A stretch of DNA of 64,000 nucleotides from the NCBI RefSeq assembly GCF_900142655.1, contig NZ_FRBQ01000001.1, positions 64,115-128,114 of the forward strand, written 5' to 3'. The translations under genes and the position numbers were made by a program. Position 1 is the first letter of the stretch. Each line of letters starts with the position of its first letter. The notes below the pieces were generated by a model. That model searched no databases. It was not told where the DNA came from and saw only the letters and a program-made list of their open reading frames with translations. This document shows positions 35,796 through 44,671 of this stretch, in pieces. The DNA comes from Phytopseudomonas punonensis. GTDB lineage: Bacteria; Pseudomonadota; Gammaproteobacteria; Pseudomonadales; Pseudomonadaceae.

Positions 35796-38536
35796 TGAAC
35801 AAGCGCGCCACACAGACCACCGCCTCGACCTGCTGCTACTGCGGCGTCGGCTGCGGTGTACTGATCGAACATGACGGCGAGCGGATCCTCGGCGTCAGCG
35901 GCGACCCGGCGCACCCGGCCAACTTCGGCAAGCTGTGCAGCAAGGGTGCCTCGCTGCACCTGACCGGCGACCTCGCCGCCCGCGCGCTATATCCCGAACT
36001 GCGCCTGGGCAAGGGTCTGGGCCGTACTCGCACCGACTGGAACAGCGCCCTGGATCATGCTGCAGACCGGTTCGCCGACACCATCCGCGAACACGGTCCG
36101 GACAGCGTCGCCTTCTACATTTCCGGGCAGTTGCTGACCGAGGACTACTACGCCTTCAACAAGCTGGCCCGCGCCCTGGTCGGCACCAACAACATCGACA
36201 GCAATTCGCGCCTGTGCATGTCCTCGGCGGTGGTCGGCTACAAGCGCAGCCTGGGCGCCGATGCGCCGCCCTGCTCCTACGAAGACATGGAACAGGCCGA
36301 CACGCTGCTGATCATCGGCAGCAACATGGCCTACGCCCACCCGATCCTGTTTCGCCGTCTGGAAGCGGCCAAGGCAGCCAACCCGCAGATGAAGGTGATC
36401 GTCGTCGACCCGCGGCGCACCGACACCTGCGAGCTGGCCGACCTGCACCTGGCCATCGCCCCTGGTAGCGATGTGGCGCTGCTGCACGGCGTGTTGCACC
36501 TGCTGCTGGAACAGGGGCGGATCGACCACACCTTCATTGCGGCGCATACCGAAGGCTTCGATGCGCTGCAAAGCCTGGTTGCCGAATACGAACCCGCGCG
36601 CGTCACCGAGTTGTGCGCCATCAGCGAAGCGGATCTGCGCCGCTGCGCAAGCTGGATCGGCAGCTCGCCGCGTTTTCTGTCGCTGTGGTGCATGGGCGTC
36701 AACCAATCCACCGCCGGCACCGCGAAGAACGCCGCGATTATCAACCTGCATCTGGCCACCGGGCAGATTGGCAAGGTCGGCAGCGGCCCCTTCTCGCTGA
36801 CCGGCCAGCCCAACGCCATGGGCGGAAGGGAGACCGGCAGCCTGTCCAACCTGCTGCCCGGCCACCGTGAAGTTGCCAACCCCGAGCACCGCGCCGAAGT
36901 CGCCGCTTACTGGGGCGTCGACAGGCTGCCGGAAATGCCCGGACTCAGCGCCATCGAACTGTTCGACGCGGTGGGCAGCGGCAAGATCAAGGCGCTATGG
37001 ATAGCCTGCACCAACCCGGCTCAATCGATGCCCGACCAGCACAAGGTTCATCAGGCACTACGCGACTGCCCATTCGTGGTGGTGCAGGAAGCGTTCGCGA
37101 ACACTGAAACCTGCCGCTATGCCGACCTGCTGCTGCCCGCTGCCAGCTGGGGCGAGAAGGAAGGTACGGTGACCAATTCCGAGCGCCGCATCAGTCGCGT
37201 GCGCCGTGCAATAGCCGCACCTGGCGAAGCGCGTGCCGACTGGTCGATCACCTGCGACTTCGCCCGCCGCCTGGAAGCCAGGTTGCCAGCTGCACCTGTC
37301 GGCCGTTTCGCCTTCACCCACCCCGAGCAACTGTTCGAGGAATACAAGGTACTGACCCGCCGGCGCGACCTGGACCTGAGTGGGCTCGGCTATGCCCTGC
37401 TGGAAGCGCGTGGCCCACAGCAATGGCCATTTCCCGAAGGTGCAAAACAAGGTACGACGCGCCTCTACGGTGATGGCCATTTCCCAAGCGCCAATGGTCG
37501 CGCACGCTTTATCACCGAGGCGTATCAGCCACCCAGGGAGCAACGCGATGAACGCTATCCACTGACGCTCAACACCGGTCGCCTGCGTGATCAATGGCAT
37601 GGCATGAGCCGCACCGGCACCGCAGCGCGGCTGTTCGCCCATGTCGAAGAGCCGCTGCTTGGCCTGCATCCGCAGGACATGGCGCAGCGGCAGCTGGAAG
37701 ACGGCAGACTGGTCGAAGTGCGCAGCCGTCGCGGCGCGCTGGTGGTACGCGTGCAGACCGATAGCAGCCTGCAACAGGGCCAGGCATTTCTGCCCATGCA
37801 CTGGGGCGATCGCTTCCTCAAAGGCCTCGGTATCAACGCCCTGACCTTGTCAGCGTTCGATCCGCTGTCGAAACAACCCGAGCTCAAGCATGCAGGGATC
37901 GACGTGCAGCCCATCGACCTGCCCTGGACCTTCCACGCGCTGATCGAAGACGATGTGCAGCAACGCCTGGAAGCCCTGCGCCCACTGTGCGAAACCTTTG
38001 CCTACGCCAGCTTCGGCCTCGCCGGTCGCGAGACATCAGCACTGCTGATGCGCGCCGCCCACCATCACGCGCCCGCTGCAGCGTTGCTCTCAAGGCTGCA
38101 CGAACATTTGGGCCTGAACGATGGGCCAGTGATGCGCTACGACGACCCACGCGAAACCCAGGGTTGCCTGCCCATTCACAAACGCGTACGCATCGAGGAT
38201 GGCCGCCTCACCGGTTTCGCCCTGAGTGGCGAAACCAGGGCACGCAACTGGCTGCGCGAACTCTGGCAGAGCCAGACCTCAATGGATGACGACAGCGGCC
38301 GCGCCTTGCGCCGCTGGCTGCTGGCGCCCGTGGAAAGCCCACCCGGTGAAACCCGCGCACGTGCTGGCAAAACCTTGTGCACCTGCATGAACGTCAGCGA
38401 AACCGCCGTGCGCGAGGGCATCGAGCGCGGCTGCGACCTGAATGCGCTGAAACAGAATCTCGGTTGCGGCACTCAGTGCGGCTCCTGCGTACCGGAAATC
38501 AGGCGCCTGCTGGCGCTACAGACCATCGAAGCCTAG
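35795..38536 (+). CDS. nasA: assimilatory nitrate reductase catalytic subunit (Mo-bisMGD)
   Basis: A 913-residue cytoplasmic molybdoenzyme that reduces nitrate to nitrite for nitrogen assimilation. The N-terminal 4Fe-4S cluster cysteines are C13-x2-C16-x3-C20-x27-C48, in CCYCGVGCG and KLCSKG. The molybdopterin domains follow, with NSRLCMSSAVVGYKRSLGAD and WCMGVNQSTAGTAKNAAI. The C-terminus has a Bfd-like [2Fe-2S] domain with C862, C864, C895 and C898, as in Klebsiella NasA, which accepts electrons from NasB. There is no Tat signal, consistent with a cytoplasmic location. The gene overlaps nasB by one base. Confidence 0.96.
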   Translation: MNKRATQTTASTCCYCGVGCGVLIEHDGERILGVSGDPAHPANFGKLCSKGASLHLTGDLAARALYPELRLGKGLGRTRTDWNSALDHAADRFADTIREHGPDSVAFYISGQLLTEDYYAFNKLARALVGTNNIDSNSRLCMSSAVVGYKRSLGADAPPCSYEDMEQADTLLIIGSNMAYAHPILFRRLEAAKAANPQMKVIVVDPRRTDTCELADLHLAIAPGSDVALLHGVLHLLLEQGRIDHTFIAAHTEGFDALQSLVAEYEPARVTELCAISEADLRRCASWIGSSPRFLSLWCMGVNQSTAGTAKNAAIINLHLATGQIGKVGSGPFSLTGQPNAMGGRETGSLSNLLPGHREVANPEHRAEVAAYWGVDRLPEMPGLSAIELFDAVGSGKIKALWIACTNPAQSMPDQHKVHQALRDCPFVVVQEAFANTETCRYADLLLPAASWGEKEGTVTNSERRISRVRRAIAAPGEARADWSITCDFARRLEARLPAAPVGRFAFTHPEQLFEEYKVLTRRRDLDLSGLGYALLEARGPQQWPFPEGAKQGTTRLYGDGHFPSANGRARFITEAYQPPREQRDERYPLTLNTGRLRDQWHGMSRTGTAARLFAHVEEPLLGLHPQDMAQRQLEDGRLVEVRSRRGALVVRVQTDSSLQQGQAFLPMHWGDRFLKGLGINALTLSAFDPLSKQPELKHAGIDVQPIDLPWTFHALIEDDVQQRLEALRPLCETFAYASFGLAGRETSALLMRAAHHHAPAAALLSRLHEHLGLNDGPVMRYDDPRETQGCLPIHKRVRIEDGRLTGFALSGETRARNWLRELWQSQTSMDDDSGRALRRWLLAPVESPPGETRARAGKTLCTCMNVSETAVREGIERGCDLNALKQNLGCGTQCGSCVPEIRRLLALQTIEA

Positions 38537-38574
38537 CGAAGACTGGGCGGAACCTAGAGAGAAGGAATACCGTG

Positions 38575-39321
38575 ATGAACCCAAGCGTATGGCTGATCGG
38601 CGCCGGCCCCGGCGATCCGGAGCTGCTCACTCTCAAGGCGGTGCGCGCCCTCGGCCTGGCCGATGTGGTGCTGATCGATGATCTGGTCAACCCACAGGTG
38701 CTGGAGCACTGCCCCGGCGCCCGGGTGATCCGCGTCGGCAAGCGTGGCGGTTGCCGCTCGACGCCCCAAGCCTTCATCCATCGGCTGATGCTGCGCTATG
38801 CGCGCCAGGGCAAGGTCGTCGCGCGCCTGAAGGGCGGTGACCCGTGCATCTTCGGCCGTGGTGGTGAAGAAGCCGACTGGCTGGCGGCGCGCGGCGTGCA
38901 CTGCGAGATCGTCAACGGCATCACCGCCGGCCTGGCCGCGGCGACCCGCTGCGGTATCTCCCTGACCCTGCGCGGCATCGCCCGCGGGGTCACGCTGGTC
39001 ACTGCCCATACCCAGGACGGCAGCTCGCCAAACTGGCGGGCGCTGGCCCACAGCGGCACCACGCTGGTGGTGTACATGGGCATTGCCACTCTGGCCGACA
39101 CCCGCCAACACCTGCTCGACGCCGGCATGGCCGCAGACACCGCGGTAGCGATGATCGAAAACGCCTCGCTGCCCGACCAGCGCGAATGTCGCAGCACACT
39201 GCAGGCAATGGCCGACGATGCCCAGGCCTTCAAGCTGAAAAGCCCGGCCATTCTGGTGATCGGCGATGTGGTCGGCGCGGCCACTCTGGCGGCGGAGCAA
39301 TTGCACCTGCACAGCGCCTGA
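38575..39321 (+). CDS. cobA: uroporphyrinogen-III C-methyltransferase (sirohaem synthesis)
   Basis: A 248-residue SAM-dependent methyltransferase that makes precorrin-2 on the way to sirohaem, the cofactor of assimilatory nitrite reductase. Motifs are WLIGAGPGDPELLTLKA at the N-terminus, RLKGGDPCIFGRGGEE, GITAGLAAATRCGISLTLRG and VVYMGI. It is the stand-alone SUMT type, without the CysG oxidase and ferrochelatase part. GAAGG precedes the ATG at 38575. Being cotranscribed with nasA suggests that extra sirohaem is needed during growth on nitrate. Confidence 0.94.
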   Translation: MNPSVWLIGAGPGDPELLTLKAVRALGLADVVLIDDLVNPQVLEHCPGARVIRVGKRGGCRSTPQAFIHRLMLRYARQGKVVARLKGGDPCIFGRGGEEADWLAARGVHCEIVNGITAGLAAATRCGISLTLRGIARGVTLVTAHTQDGSSPNWRALAHSGTTLVVYMGIATLADTRQHLLDAGMAADTAVAMIENASLPDQRECRSTLQAMADDAQAFKLKSPAILVIGDVVGAATLAAEQLHLHSA

Positions 39322-39342
39322 AGCAGGTGGCTCAGCAGAACT

Positions 39343-39356
39343 GGACTGCTATTTGC
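39343..39356 (+). promoter_or_regulatory. sigma-54-type promoter candidate of nasR
   Basis: TGGACTGCTATTTGCA has GG (39343-39344) and GC (39355-39356) 10 bases apart, and the -12 half TTGCA is a perfect match. The -24 half is only partial. Predicted start is near 39368, about 28 bases before the ATG. Confidence 0.5.
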
Positions 39357-39395
39357 ACCGTTCTGGTTCAATACCGCGACCGATAAGACGCTCCC

Positions 39396-40703
39396 ATGCC
39401 CGATCACAAAATGCCTCCCACCCTGCGTTTCATGCTCGCCGCCCGCCGCTGCGAGCTGCAAGGCCTGGAAAGCCTGTCCGTGACCTGCGAGCTGGTCACT
39501 CGGATCAGCCAGCTGGTGCACCAGCTACAAAAGGAACGGGGCTATTCGAACATCTACCTGGGCAACCAGACGGATCGCTACCTGCACCATCTTGATGCGC
39601 ACAGCGCCGGTTCCGCCCTCGTGGAGCGCGAGGTGCACGACTTTTTCCTGTCCATGGACACCGCCCAGCACAACGCCGCCGACCGCGCTCGCCTGTTCAA
39701 CCGTATCGCCTACGTGCTGCACGGCTTCGAAGAACTGCCCGACCTGCGCCGGCGTATCCGTGAACGGCAACTGTCTCCGCGCCAGGCGACTCAGACCTTT
39801 ACCCGGCTGATCGGCGGTCTCCTGGCAGTGGTGTTCGAAGCGGCTGATACCGCCGTGGATCCGGGCATCACCCGGGTGCTGGTGGCGCTGTTCAACTTCA
39901 TGCAAGGCAAGGAGCTCGCCGGCCAGGAGCGCGCGGTCGGCGTCGAGGGGTTTTCTCGCGGTTACTTCGATGACGAGCTGCAGGCGCGGCTGCTGCACCT
40001 GCAGGAAGGCCAGGAGCGCTGCTTCGATATTTTTGCTGAATTCGCCGACGCCGAGGCCAATGCGCTGTGGCAGCAGATTCTCGGTACCGACACCGTTGCC
40101 CAGGTGATCAGCCTGCGCGGCGTCGCCAAGCGCACCTCGGCCGAGGCGCAGGTGGATCCGGGTTTGTGCGAACTGTGGTTCGAGCTCAACACCCTGCGCA
40201 TCGACGCCATGAAGCAGGTGGAAAGCCACCTGACCCAATGCCTGCTCGAACGCTGCCGGCGCAGCATCGCCGAAGCCCATGCCGACCTGGATAACCACCG
40301 CGCGCTGCTCGGCCGCGTGGCACGGATGGATACCGGTAGCGACCAGGCGCTGCTGTTCAGCGTGCACAGCAGCACGCTCGACGTCCCGCCTCAGGACGCC
40401 GTAGGTAACCACCTGGCCCGCTCGGTGCTGGATCTTCTCCATGAGCAGAACCAGCGCCTGCAACAGGTCAGTGACGAGCTGCAGGAAACCCGCGAAACGC
40501 TCAATGAGCGCAAGCTGATCGAGCGGGCCAAGAAGCTGCTGATGAACGACTACCGCCTCAGCGAGGAAGACGCCTACGCGCGCCTGCGCCAATCGGCCAT
40601 GGAGCGCAGCATGCGCCTGGTCGACGTCGCCCAGAACCTGCTCACCTTCGCCGCGCGCAAGGCCCAGCAAACCCCGCGGGCGGACAAGGGGCGGCGCAGC
40701 TGA
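39396..40703 (+). CDS. nasR: nitrate/nitrite-responsive antiterminator, NIT-ANTAR
   Basis: A 435-residue protein. Residues about 25-290 form an all-helical NIT domain, the nitrate/nitrite-sensing module of NasR (QLVHQLQKERGYSNIYLG, FNFMQGKELAGQERAVG, GYFDDELQARLL). A coiled-coil linker of about 30 residues (QNQRLQQVSDELQETRETL) leads to the C-terminal ANTAR RNA-binding domain (about 365-425: LIERAKKLLMNDYRLSEED, LRQSAMERSMRLVDVAQ). The protein binds hexaloop hairpins in leader RNA and prevents termination when nitrate or nitrite is bound. Two such leaders are found in the same locus. It is encoded between its two targets. Confidence 0.93.
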   Translation: MPDHKMPPTLRFMLAARRCELQGLESLSVTCELVTRISQLVHQLQKERGYSNIYLGNQTDRYLHHLDAHSAGSALVEREVHDFFLSMDTAQHNAADRARLFNRIAYVLHGFEELPDLRRRIRERQLSPRQATQTFTRLIGGLLAVVFEAADTAVDPGITRVLVALFNFMQGKELAGQERAVGVEGFSRGYFDDELQARLLHLQEGQERCFDIFAEFADAEANALWQQILGTDTVAQVISLRGVAKRTSAEAQVDPGLCELWFELNTLRIDAMKQVESHLTQCLLERCRRSIAEAHADLDNHRALLGRVARMDTGSDQALLFSVHSSTLDVPPQDAVGNHLARSVLDLLHEQNQRLQQVSDELQETRETLNERKLIERAKKLLMNDYRLSEEDAYARLRQSAMERSMRLVDVAQNLLTFAARKAQQTPRADKGRRS

Positions 40704-40813
40704 GCGAGCTGCGGCTGTCGGCTGAGCATGGCCTTGCCCCGCCTGAAATCTGTTCACGATCGTCGACGTACTGCCATGCGCAATTCGCTGCAACGTGGCG
40801 GGAGTGGTCCATT

Positions 40814-40862
40814 GTGGGAGCGGGCCATGCCCGCGAAAAATCACGGGCCTGGCCCGTTCCCA
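40814..40862. repeat. REP-like palindrome
   Basis: The outer arms GTGGGAGCGGGCCA and TGGCCCGTTCCCAC pair with one mismatch, and the inner CCCGCG-type segments pair further. This is the abundant GTGGGAGCGGGC repeat class of Pseudomonas extragenic regions. Only one copy was recognised here. Confidence 0.85.
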
Positions 40863-41133
40863 CGGGATAGGGTAAAGGCCGCTTTTGCCTTATCGCCGTA
40901 GATCCGTCTGACTACCGCTGCCCCAGCCGCGAACTTGTCATGCACCTATGCCGCGCACTTGAGGAGCATCGCGCCCCGCCGCTGTGCGATAGCGACGGTG
41001 GCCCGCGTGCTGCGCGGATGGCCATGAAGTATCGATAACGATCTGAAAAGCCTTCCCGCTCAGTCAGTTAACACATCGGTACCGGCTGTTCTGCGGTCGC
41101 CACCTGGCCGTCGATTGGGACGACGCAGTGGCT

Positions 41134-41147
41134 GGCATGCAACCTGC
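41134..41147 (+). promoter_or_regulatory. sigma-54-type promoter of nrtABD
   Basis: CTGGCATGCAACCTGCT has GG (41134-41135) and GC (41146-41147) 10 bases apart, with TGGCA and TGC partly matching the consensus. The predicted start near 41159 would give a leader that contains the attenuator. Confidence 0.65.
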
Positions 41148-41159
41148 TAAGTCCCTGAC

Positions 41160-41256
41160 AGGGAGGCAGACTCTGCCCTCCACAATCCGAATTCTGGACA
41201 ACGGCGTCCACACTCGACGCAGCCCTGCGCTGCCATGAGCGTGACGCCGTTTTTTT
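41160..41256 (+). promoter_or_regulatory. ANTAR-type antitermination leader of nrtABD
   Basis: The stem-loop GGAC-AACGGC-GTCC (41196-41209) has the AnnGnn six-base loop and the same 4-bp stem as P2 of the nas leader. Its 3' arm overlaps the left arm of the following terminator. Upstream there is one further hairpin (GAGGCAG / CTGCCCTC, 41163-41180) whose loop does not fit AnnGnn, so the canonical first hexaloop was not found. NasR is the likely ligand. Confidence 0.72.
41201..41256 (+). terminator. leader attenuator of nrtABD
   Basis: Arms starting ACGGCGTC (41201-41208) and ending GACGCCGT (41243-41250) enclose a longer imperfect stem, followed by a run of seven T residues. It lies 25 bases before the nrtA start codon. 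Confidence 0.88.
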
Positions 41257-41281
41257 ATGCGTGCCTTTTGGGGAGAACGAG

Positions 41282-42613
41282 ATGGACGACACGCCACGCG
41301 AACAGCAGAACGCCGAACCAAAAACCGGCCTGCCACGCCGCACCTTCCTCAAGCAGTCCATGGGCCTGCTGGGCGGCGGCGCCTTGATGAGCATGCTGCC
41401 GGCGGGCCTGAGCAGTGCGGTGTGGGCTGCCGGCAGCGACGGCCTGGAAACCACCAAGGCCAAGCTCGGCTTTATCGCCCTCACCGATGCCGCGCCACTG
41501 TTCGTCGCCGAGGAGCTCGGGCTGTTCGCCAAGCACGGCATGACCGACGTGGAAGTGCTCAAGCAATCCTCCTGGGGCACCACCCGCGACAACCTGTTGC
41601 TCGGCGCCGGCAGCGGCGGTATCGACGGCGCCCATATCCTCACGCCGATGCCCTATCTGATGGCCGCCGGCAAGATCACCACCAACAACACACCGCTGCC
41701 GATGGTCCTGCTGGCGCGCCTGAACCTCAACGGCCAGGGCATCTCGATCAGCAAGGAATATGGGGACCTCAAGCTCGGCAGCGACGCCAGCGCCTTCAAG
41801 CAGGCGGTCGCCGCCAAGCAGGCCAAGGGCCAGAAGATCGCGGCGGCGATGACCTTCCCGGGCGGCACCCATGACCTGTGGCTGCGCTACTGGATGGCCG
41901 CCGGCGGTATCGAGCCGAACAAGGATCTACCGACTGTGGTCATCCCGCCACCGCAGATGGTCGCCAACATGAAGGTCGGCAGCATGGACGCCTTCTGCGT
42001 CGGCGAGCCATGGAACGCCCAACTGATCAACCAGGGCATTGGCTACAGCGCGGTAACCACTGGCGAGCTGTGGGCCAACCACCCGGAAAAGGCCCTGTCG
42101 CTGCGCGCCGATTATGTCGATGCCAACCCCAATGCCACCCGCGCAATACTCAAGGCAGTGATGGAAGCGCAGATGTTCTGCGAAGCAGCAGAGAACAAGG
42201 AAAAGGTCGCCGAAATCTGCGCCAAACGCCGCTGGATCGGCGCGCCCGCCAAGGATCTGCTGGCCCGTCTGCAAGGCACATTCGACTACGGCAATGGCCG
42301 CGTGGTGGAAAACAGCCCGCACCTGATGCGTTTCTGGAGCGAGTTCGCCTCCTACCCCTTCCAGAGCCACGACCTGTGGTTCCTGACCGAAAACAAGCGC
42401 TGGGGCTACCTGCCGAAGGATTTCGACAGCCAGGCGCTGATCGACACCGTCAACCGCGAGGACATCTGGCGCCAGGCTGCGGCCGAACTGGGCGTCCCCG
42501 CCGCACAGATTCCACAGGGCAAATCCCGCGGTATCGAGACTTTCTTCGACGGCAAGACCTTCGACCCGCAGAACCCGCAAGCCTATCTCGACAGCCTGGC
42601 CCTGAAGGCCTAA
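41282..42613 (+). CDS. nrtA: nitrate ABC transporter substrate-binding protein
   Basis: A 443-residue NrtA/CmpA-family protein. It carries a twin-arginine signal (PRRTFLKQS with R19-R20, then a hydrophobic stretch and AVWA), so it is exported folded through Tat. The mature part contains KLGFIALTDAAPLFVAEELG and GAHILTPMPYLMAAGKI, typical of nitrate/nitrite/cyanate-binding proteins, plus PPQMVANMKVGSMDAFCVGEP. GGGGAG precedes the ATG at 41282; an in-frame GTG at 41261 lies just behind the attenuator and is less likely. Confidence 0.93.
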   Translation: MDDTPREQQNAEPKTGLPRRTFLKQSMGLLGGGALMSMLPAGLSSAVWAAGSDGLETTKAKLGFIALTDAAPLFVAEELGLFAKHGMTDVEVLKQSSWGTTRDNLLLGAGSGGIDGAHILTPMPYLMAAGKITTNNTPLPMVLLARLNLNGQGISISKEYGDLKLGSDASAFKQAVAAKQAKGQKIAAAMTFPGGTHDLWLRYWMAAGGIEPNKDLPTVVIPPPQMVANMKVGSMDAFCVGEPWNAQLINQGIGYSAVTTGELWANHPEKALSLRADYVDANPNATRAILKAVMEAQMFCEAAENKEKVAEICAKRRWIGAPAKDLLARLQGTFDYGNGRVVENSPHLMRFWSEFASYPFQSHDLWFLTENKRWGYLPKDFDSQALIDTVNREDIWRQAAAELGVPAAQIPQGKSRGIETFFDGKTFDPQNPQAYLDSLALKA

Positions 42614-42626
42614 CCGGAGAAACCCC

Positions 42627-43472
42627 ATGAATGCGCCCGTAAAATCGCTGGCCCTACCGGCTGGCGTCATCGCCCCCAGCTGGCTGAAACGCCTGTCGCA
42701 AACCCTGATGCAGTCGGTGCTGCCACCGCTGGTGATCACCGCCGCGTTGATGCTGATCTGGCAACTGCTGTGCAGCGGCGCGAATGCCGCCCTGCCGCCG
42801 CCCAGCCAGGTGATCGAAGACACCTGGGAGCTGATCATCAACCCGTTCTACGACAACGGCGGCACCGATGTCGGCATGGCCTGGCAGTTGCTCGCCAGCC
42901 TCGAACGCGTCGCTTACGGCTATGCCCTGGCGGTGGTGGTGGGTGTGGCCCTGGGCGTGCTGGTCGGCCAGTCGACCTGGGCGATGCGCGGCCTCGATCC
43001 GTTGTTCCAGATCCTGCGTACCGTGCCGCCGCTGGCCTGGCTGCCGCTGTCGCTGGCCGGCTTCAAGGACAGCCATCCCTCGGCACTGTTCGTGATCTTC
43101 ATCACTGCCATCTGGCCGATCATCATCAATACCTCGGTGGGCATCCGCAACATCCCCGAGGACTACCGCAACGTCGCCAAGGTGCTGCGCCTCAATGGCG
43201 TGGAGTATTTCCACAAGATCATGCTGCCGGCAGCAGCGCCGTACATTTTCTCCGGGCTGCGCATCGGCGTGGGCCTGTCCTGGCTGGCGATCATCGCCGC
43301 AGAGATGTTGATCGGCGGCGTGGGCATCGGTTTCTTCATCTGGGATGCATGGAACGCCTCGCGCATCAGCGACATCATTCTTGCCCTGGTCTACGTCGGC
43401 GTGGTCGGTTTCATACTCGATCGCCTGGTGTTGTTCGTCGGCAATCGCATCACCCGCGGCACATCGGCCTGA
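42627..43472 (+). CDS. nrtB: nitrate ABC transporter permease
   Basis: A 281-residue inner-membrane permease with about six helices. The EAA-like loop for the ATPase contact reads NVAKVLRLNGVEYFHKIMLP, and IIAAEMLIGGVGIGFFIWDA is typical of NrtB/TauC-type permeases. It begins 13 bases after nrtA. Confidence 0.94.
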   Translation: MNAPVKSLALPAGVIAPSWLKRLSQTLMQSVLPPLVITAALMLIWQLLCSGANAALPPPSQVIEDTWELIINPFYDNGGTDVGMAWQLLASLERVAYGYALAVVVGVALGVLVGQSTWAMRGLDPLFQILRTVPPLAWLPLSLAGFKDSHPSALFVIFITAIWPIIINTSVGIRNIPEDYRNVAKVLRLNGVEYFHKIMLPAAAPYIFSGLRIGVGLSWLAIIAAEMLIGGVGIGFFIWDAWNASRISDIILALVYVGVVGFILDRLVLFVGNRITRGTSA

Positions 43473-43482
43473 GGAGACGGAC

Positions 43483-44337
43483 ATGAGCAAGCACTACCTG
43501 AGCATCGAGCATGTGGAAAAGTACTTCGAGCGTGACGGCGTCAGCTCCCACGTACTGAACCAGATCAACCTCAACGTCGAGCGCGGCGAATACATTTCCA
43601 TCATCGGTCATTCCGGTTGCGGCAAGTCGACGGTGCTGAATATCGTCGCCGGCCTTACCGACTCCAGCAGCGGCGCGGTGATTCTCGACGGCCGCGAAGT
43701 GCGCGGCCCCGGCCCGGATCGCAGCCTGGTGTTCCAGAACCACTCGCTGCTGCCCTGGCTGACCGTGCAGGAGAACGTTGCCCTGGCCGTCGACAAGGTG
43801 TTCAAGCGCACCAAGAGCAAGGCCGAGCGCCGCGAATGGACGCTGCATCATCTGGAACTGGTGAGCATGGGCCATGCGCTGCACAAGCGGCCCAGCGAGA
43901 TTTCCGGCGGCATGAAACAGCGCGTCGGCATCGCCCGGGCGCTGGCCATGGAACCCAAGGTGTTGCTGCTCGACGAGCCGTTTGGCGCGCTCGACGCGCT
44001 GACCCGCGCACACCTGCAGGACGAGGTGATGCGCATCCAGAGCGAGCTGCACAACACGGTGATGATGATCACCCACGACGTCGACGAGGCGGTGCTGCTC
44101 TCCGACCGCATCGTGATGATGACCAACGGCCCTTCAGCGACCATCGGCGAGATTCTCACCATCGACCTGCCACGGCCACGCGACCGCATCGCCCTGGCGG
44201 ACGATCCGCGCTACAACGCCTATCGACACGCGGTGCTGAGCTTCCTCCATGAGAAGCAGCGCAAGGTAGAACCACTGGGCACCCGGCGCAGCGCGCCAGC
44301 GGCAGAACTCGCTACCGAGCAGCGCGCTCGCGCCTGA
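43483..44337 (+). CDS. nrtD: nitrate ABC transporter ATP-binding protein
   Basis: A 284-residue ABC ATPase. Walker A is GHSGCGKST (42-50), the signature ISGGMKQRVGIARAL and Walker B VLLLDEPFGALDALTR, then the switch histidine in MMITHDVDEAV. The cyanobacterial NrtC-type fused sensor domain is absent, so this corresponds to NrtD and a homodimer would drive uptake. GAGGAGACGG precedes the ATG at 43483. It is the last gene of the nrt operon. Confidence 0.94.
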   Translation: MSKHYLSIEHVEKYFERDGVSSHVLNQINLNVERGEYISIIGHSGCGKSTVLNIVAGLTDSSSGAVILDGREVRGPGPDRSLVFQNHSLLPWLTVQENVALAVDKVFKRTKSKAERREWTLHHLELVSMGHALHKRPSEISGGMKQRVGIARALAMEPKVLLLDEPFGALDALTRAHLQDEVMRIQSELHNTVMMITHDVDEAVLLSDRIVMMTNGPSATIGEILTIDLPRPRDRIALADDPRYNAYRHAVLSFLHEKQRKVEPLGTRRSAPAAELATEQRARA

Positions 44338-44349
44338 CACCGGTAGCCG

Positions 44350-44577
44350 TCAGTCCTTGGCGATACCGGTAATGGTGATGCCATAACGCTCCTCGAGGCG
44401 TACCGCGGGCGTCTGCTCCTCGTGGGGCTGCTCCTTCGGTTCGAGAGGTTCGAGATTCTCTTGCGCCCACTCGAGCAACCAGGTGACGGCCTCTTCCAGG
44501 CTGGGTTTGTCTTTGGATTTGACCTTGAGGACTTCGGCAGCTTCGTCTCGACTATAGGTGATGATCCATTGGCTCAT
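44350..44577 (-). CDS. small conserved acidic protein
   Basis: A 75-residue soluble protein with an N-terminal amphipathic beta-alpha unit (WIITYSRDEAAEVLKVK), a second helix (LEEAVTWLLEWAQENLE) and an acidic proline-rich linker. No motif of known function is visible. The ATG has GGAGA about eight bases upstream. It is convergent with nrtD with a gap of only 12 bases. Function not assigned. Confidence 0.72.
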   Translation of the reverse strand: MSQWIITYSRDEAAEVLKVKSKDKPSLEEAVTWLLEWAQENLEPLEPKEQPHEEQTPAVRLEERYGITITGIAKD

Positions 44578-44671
44578 GGCGAGTCTCCAGCAGGTGGTGG
44601 CACGCTGACGCGTACCCTGATAGAAGATGTAGACCTATCGACCGTGAACAGTTCGCCCTATAAATCCGGGG

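Larger units (their letters stand above)
40704..41281. other. regulatory gap between nasR and nrtA
   Basis: A stretch of 578 bases with no gene. It holds a REP-like palindrome (40814-40862), a sigma-54 promoter (41134-41147), and an attenuator leader (41160-41256). Part of it (40750-40762) resembles one end of the MITE family, TGTTCACGATC, but the match does not extend. Confidence 0.7.

Noticed and set aside
40750..40762. Third MITE copy near REP upstream of nrtA
   Set aside because: Only TGTTCACGATC matches the terminal repeat; the following bases do not align and no second end was found.
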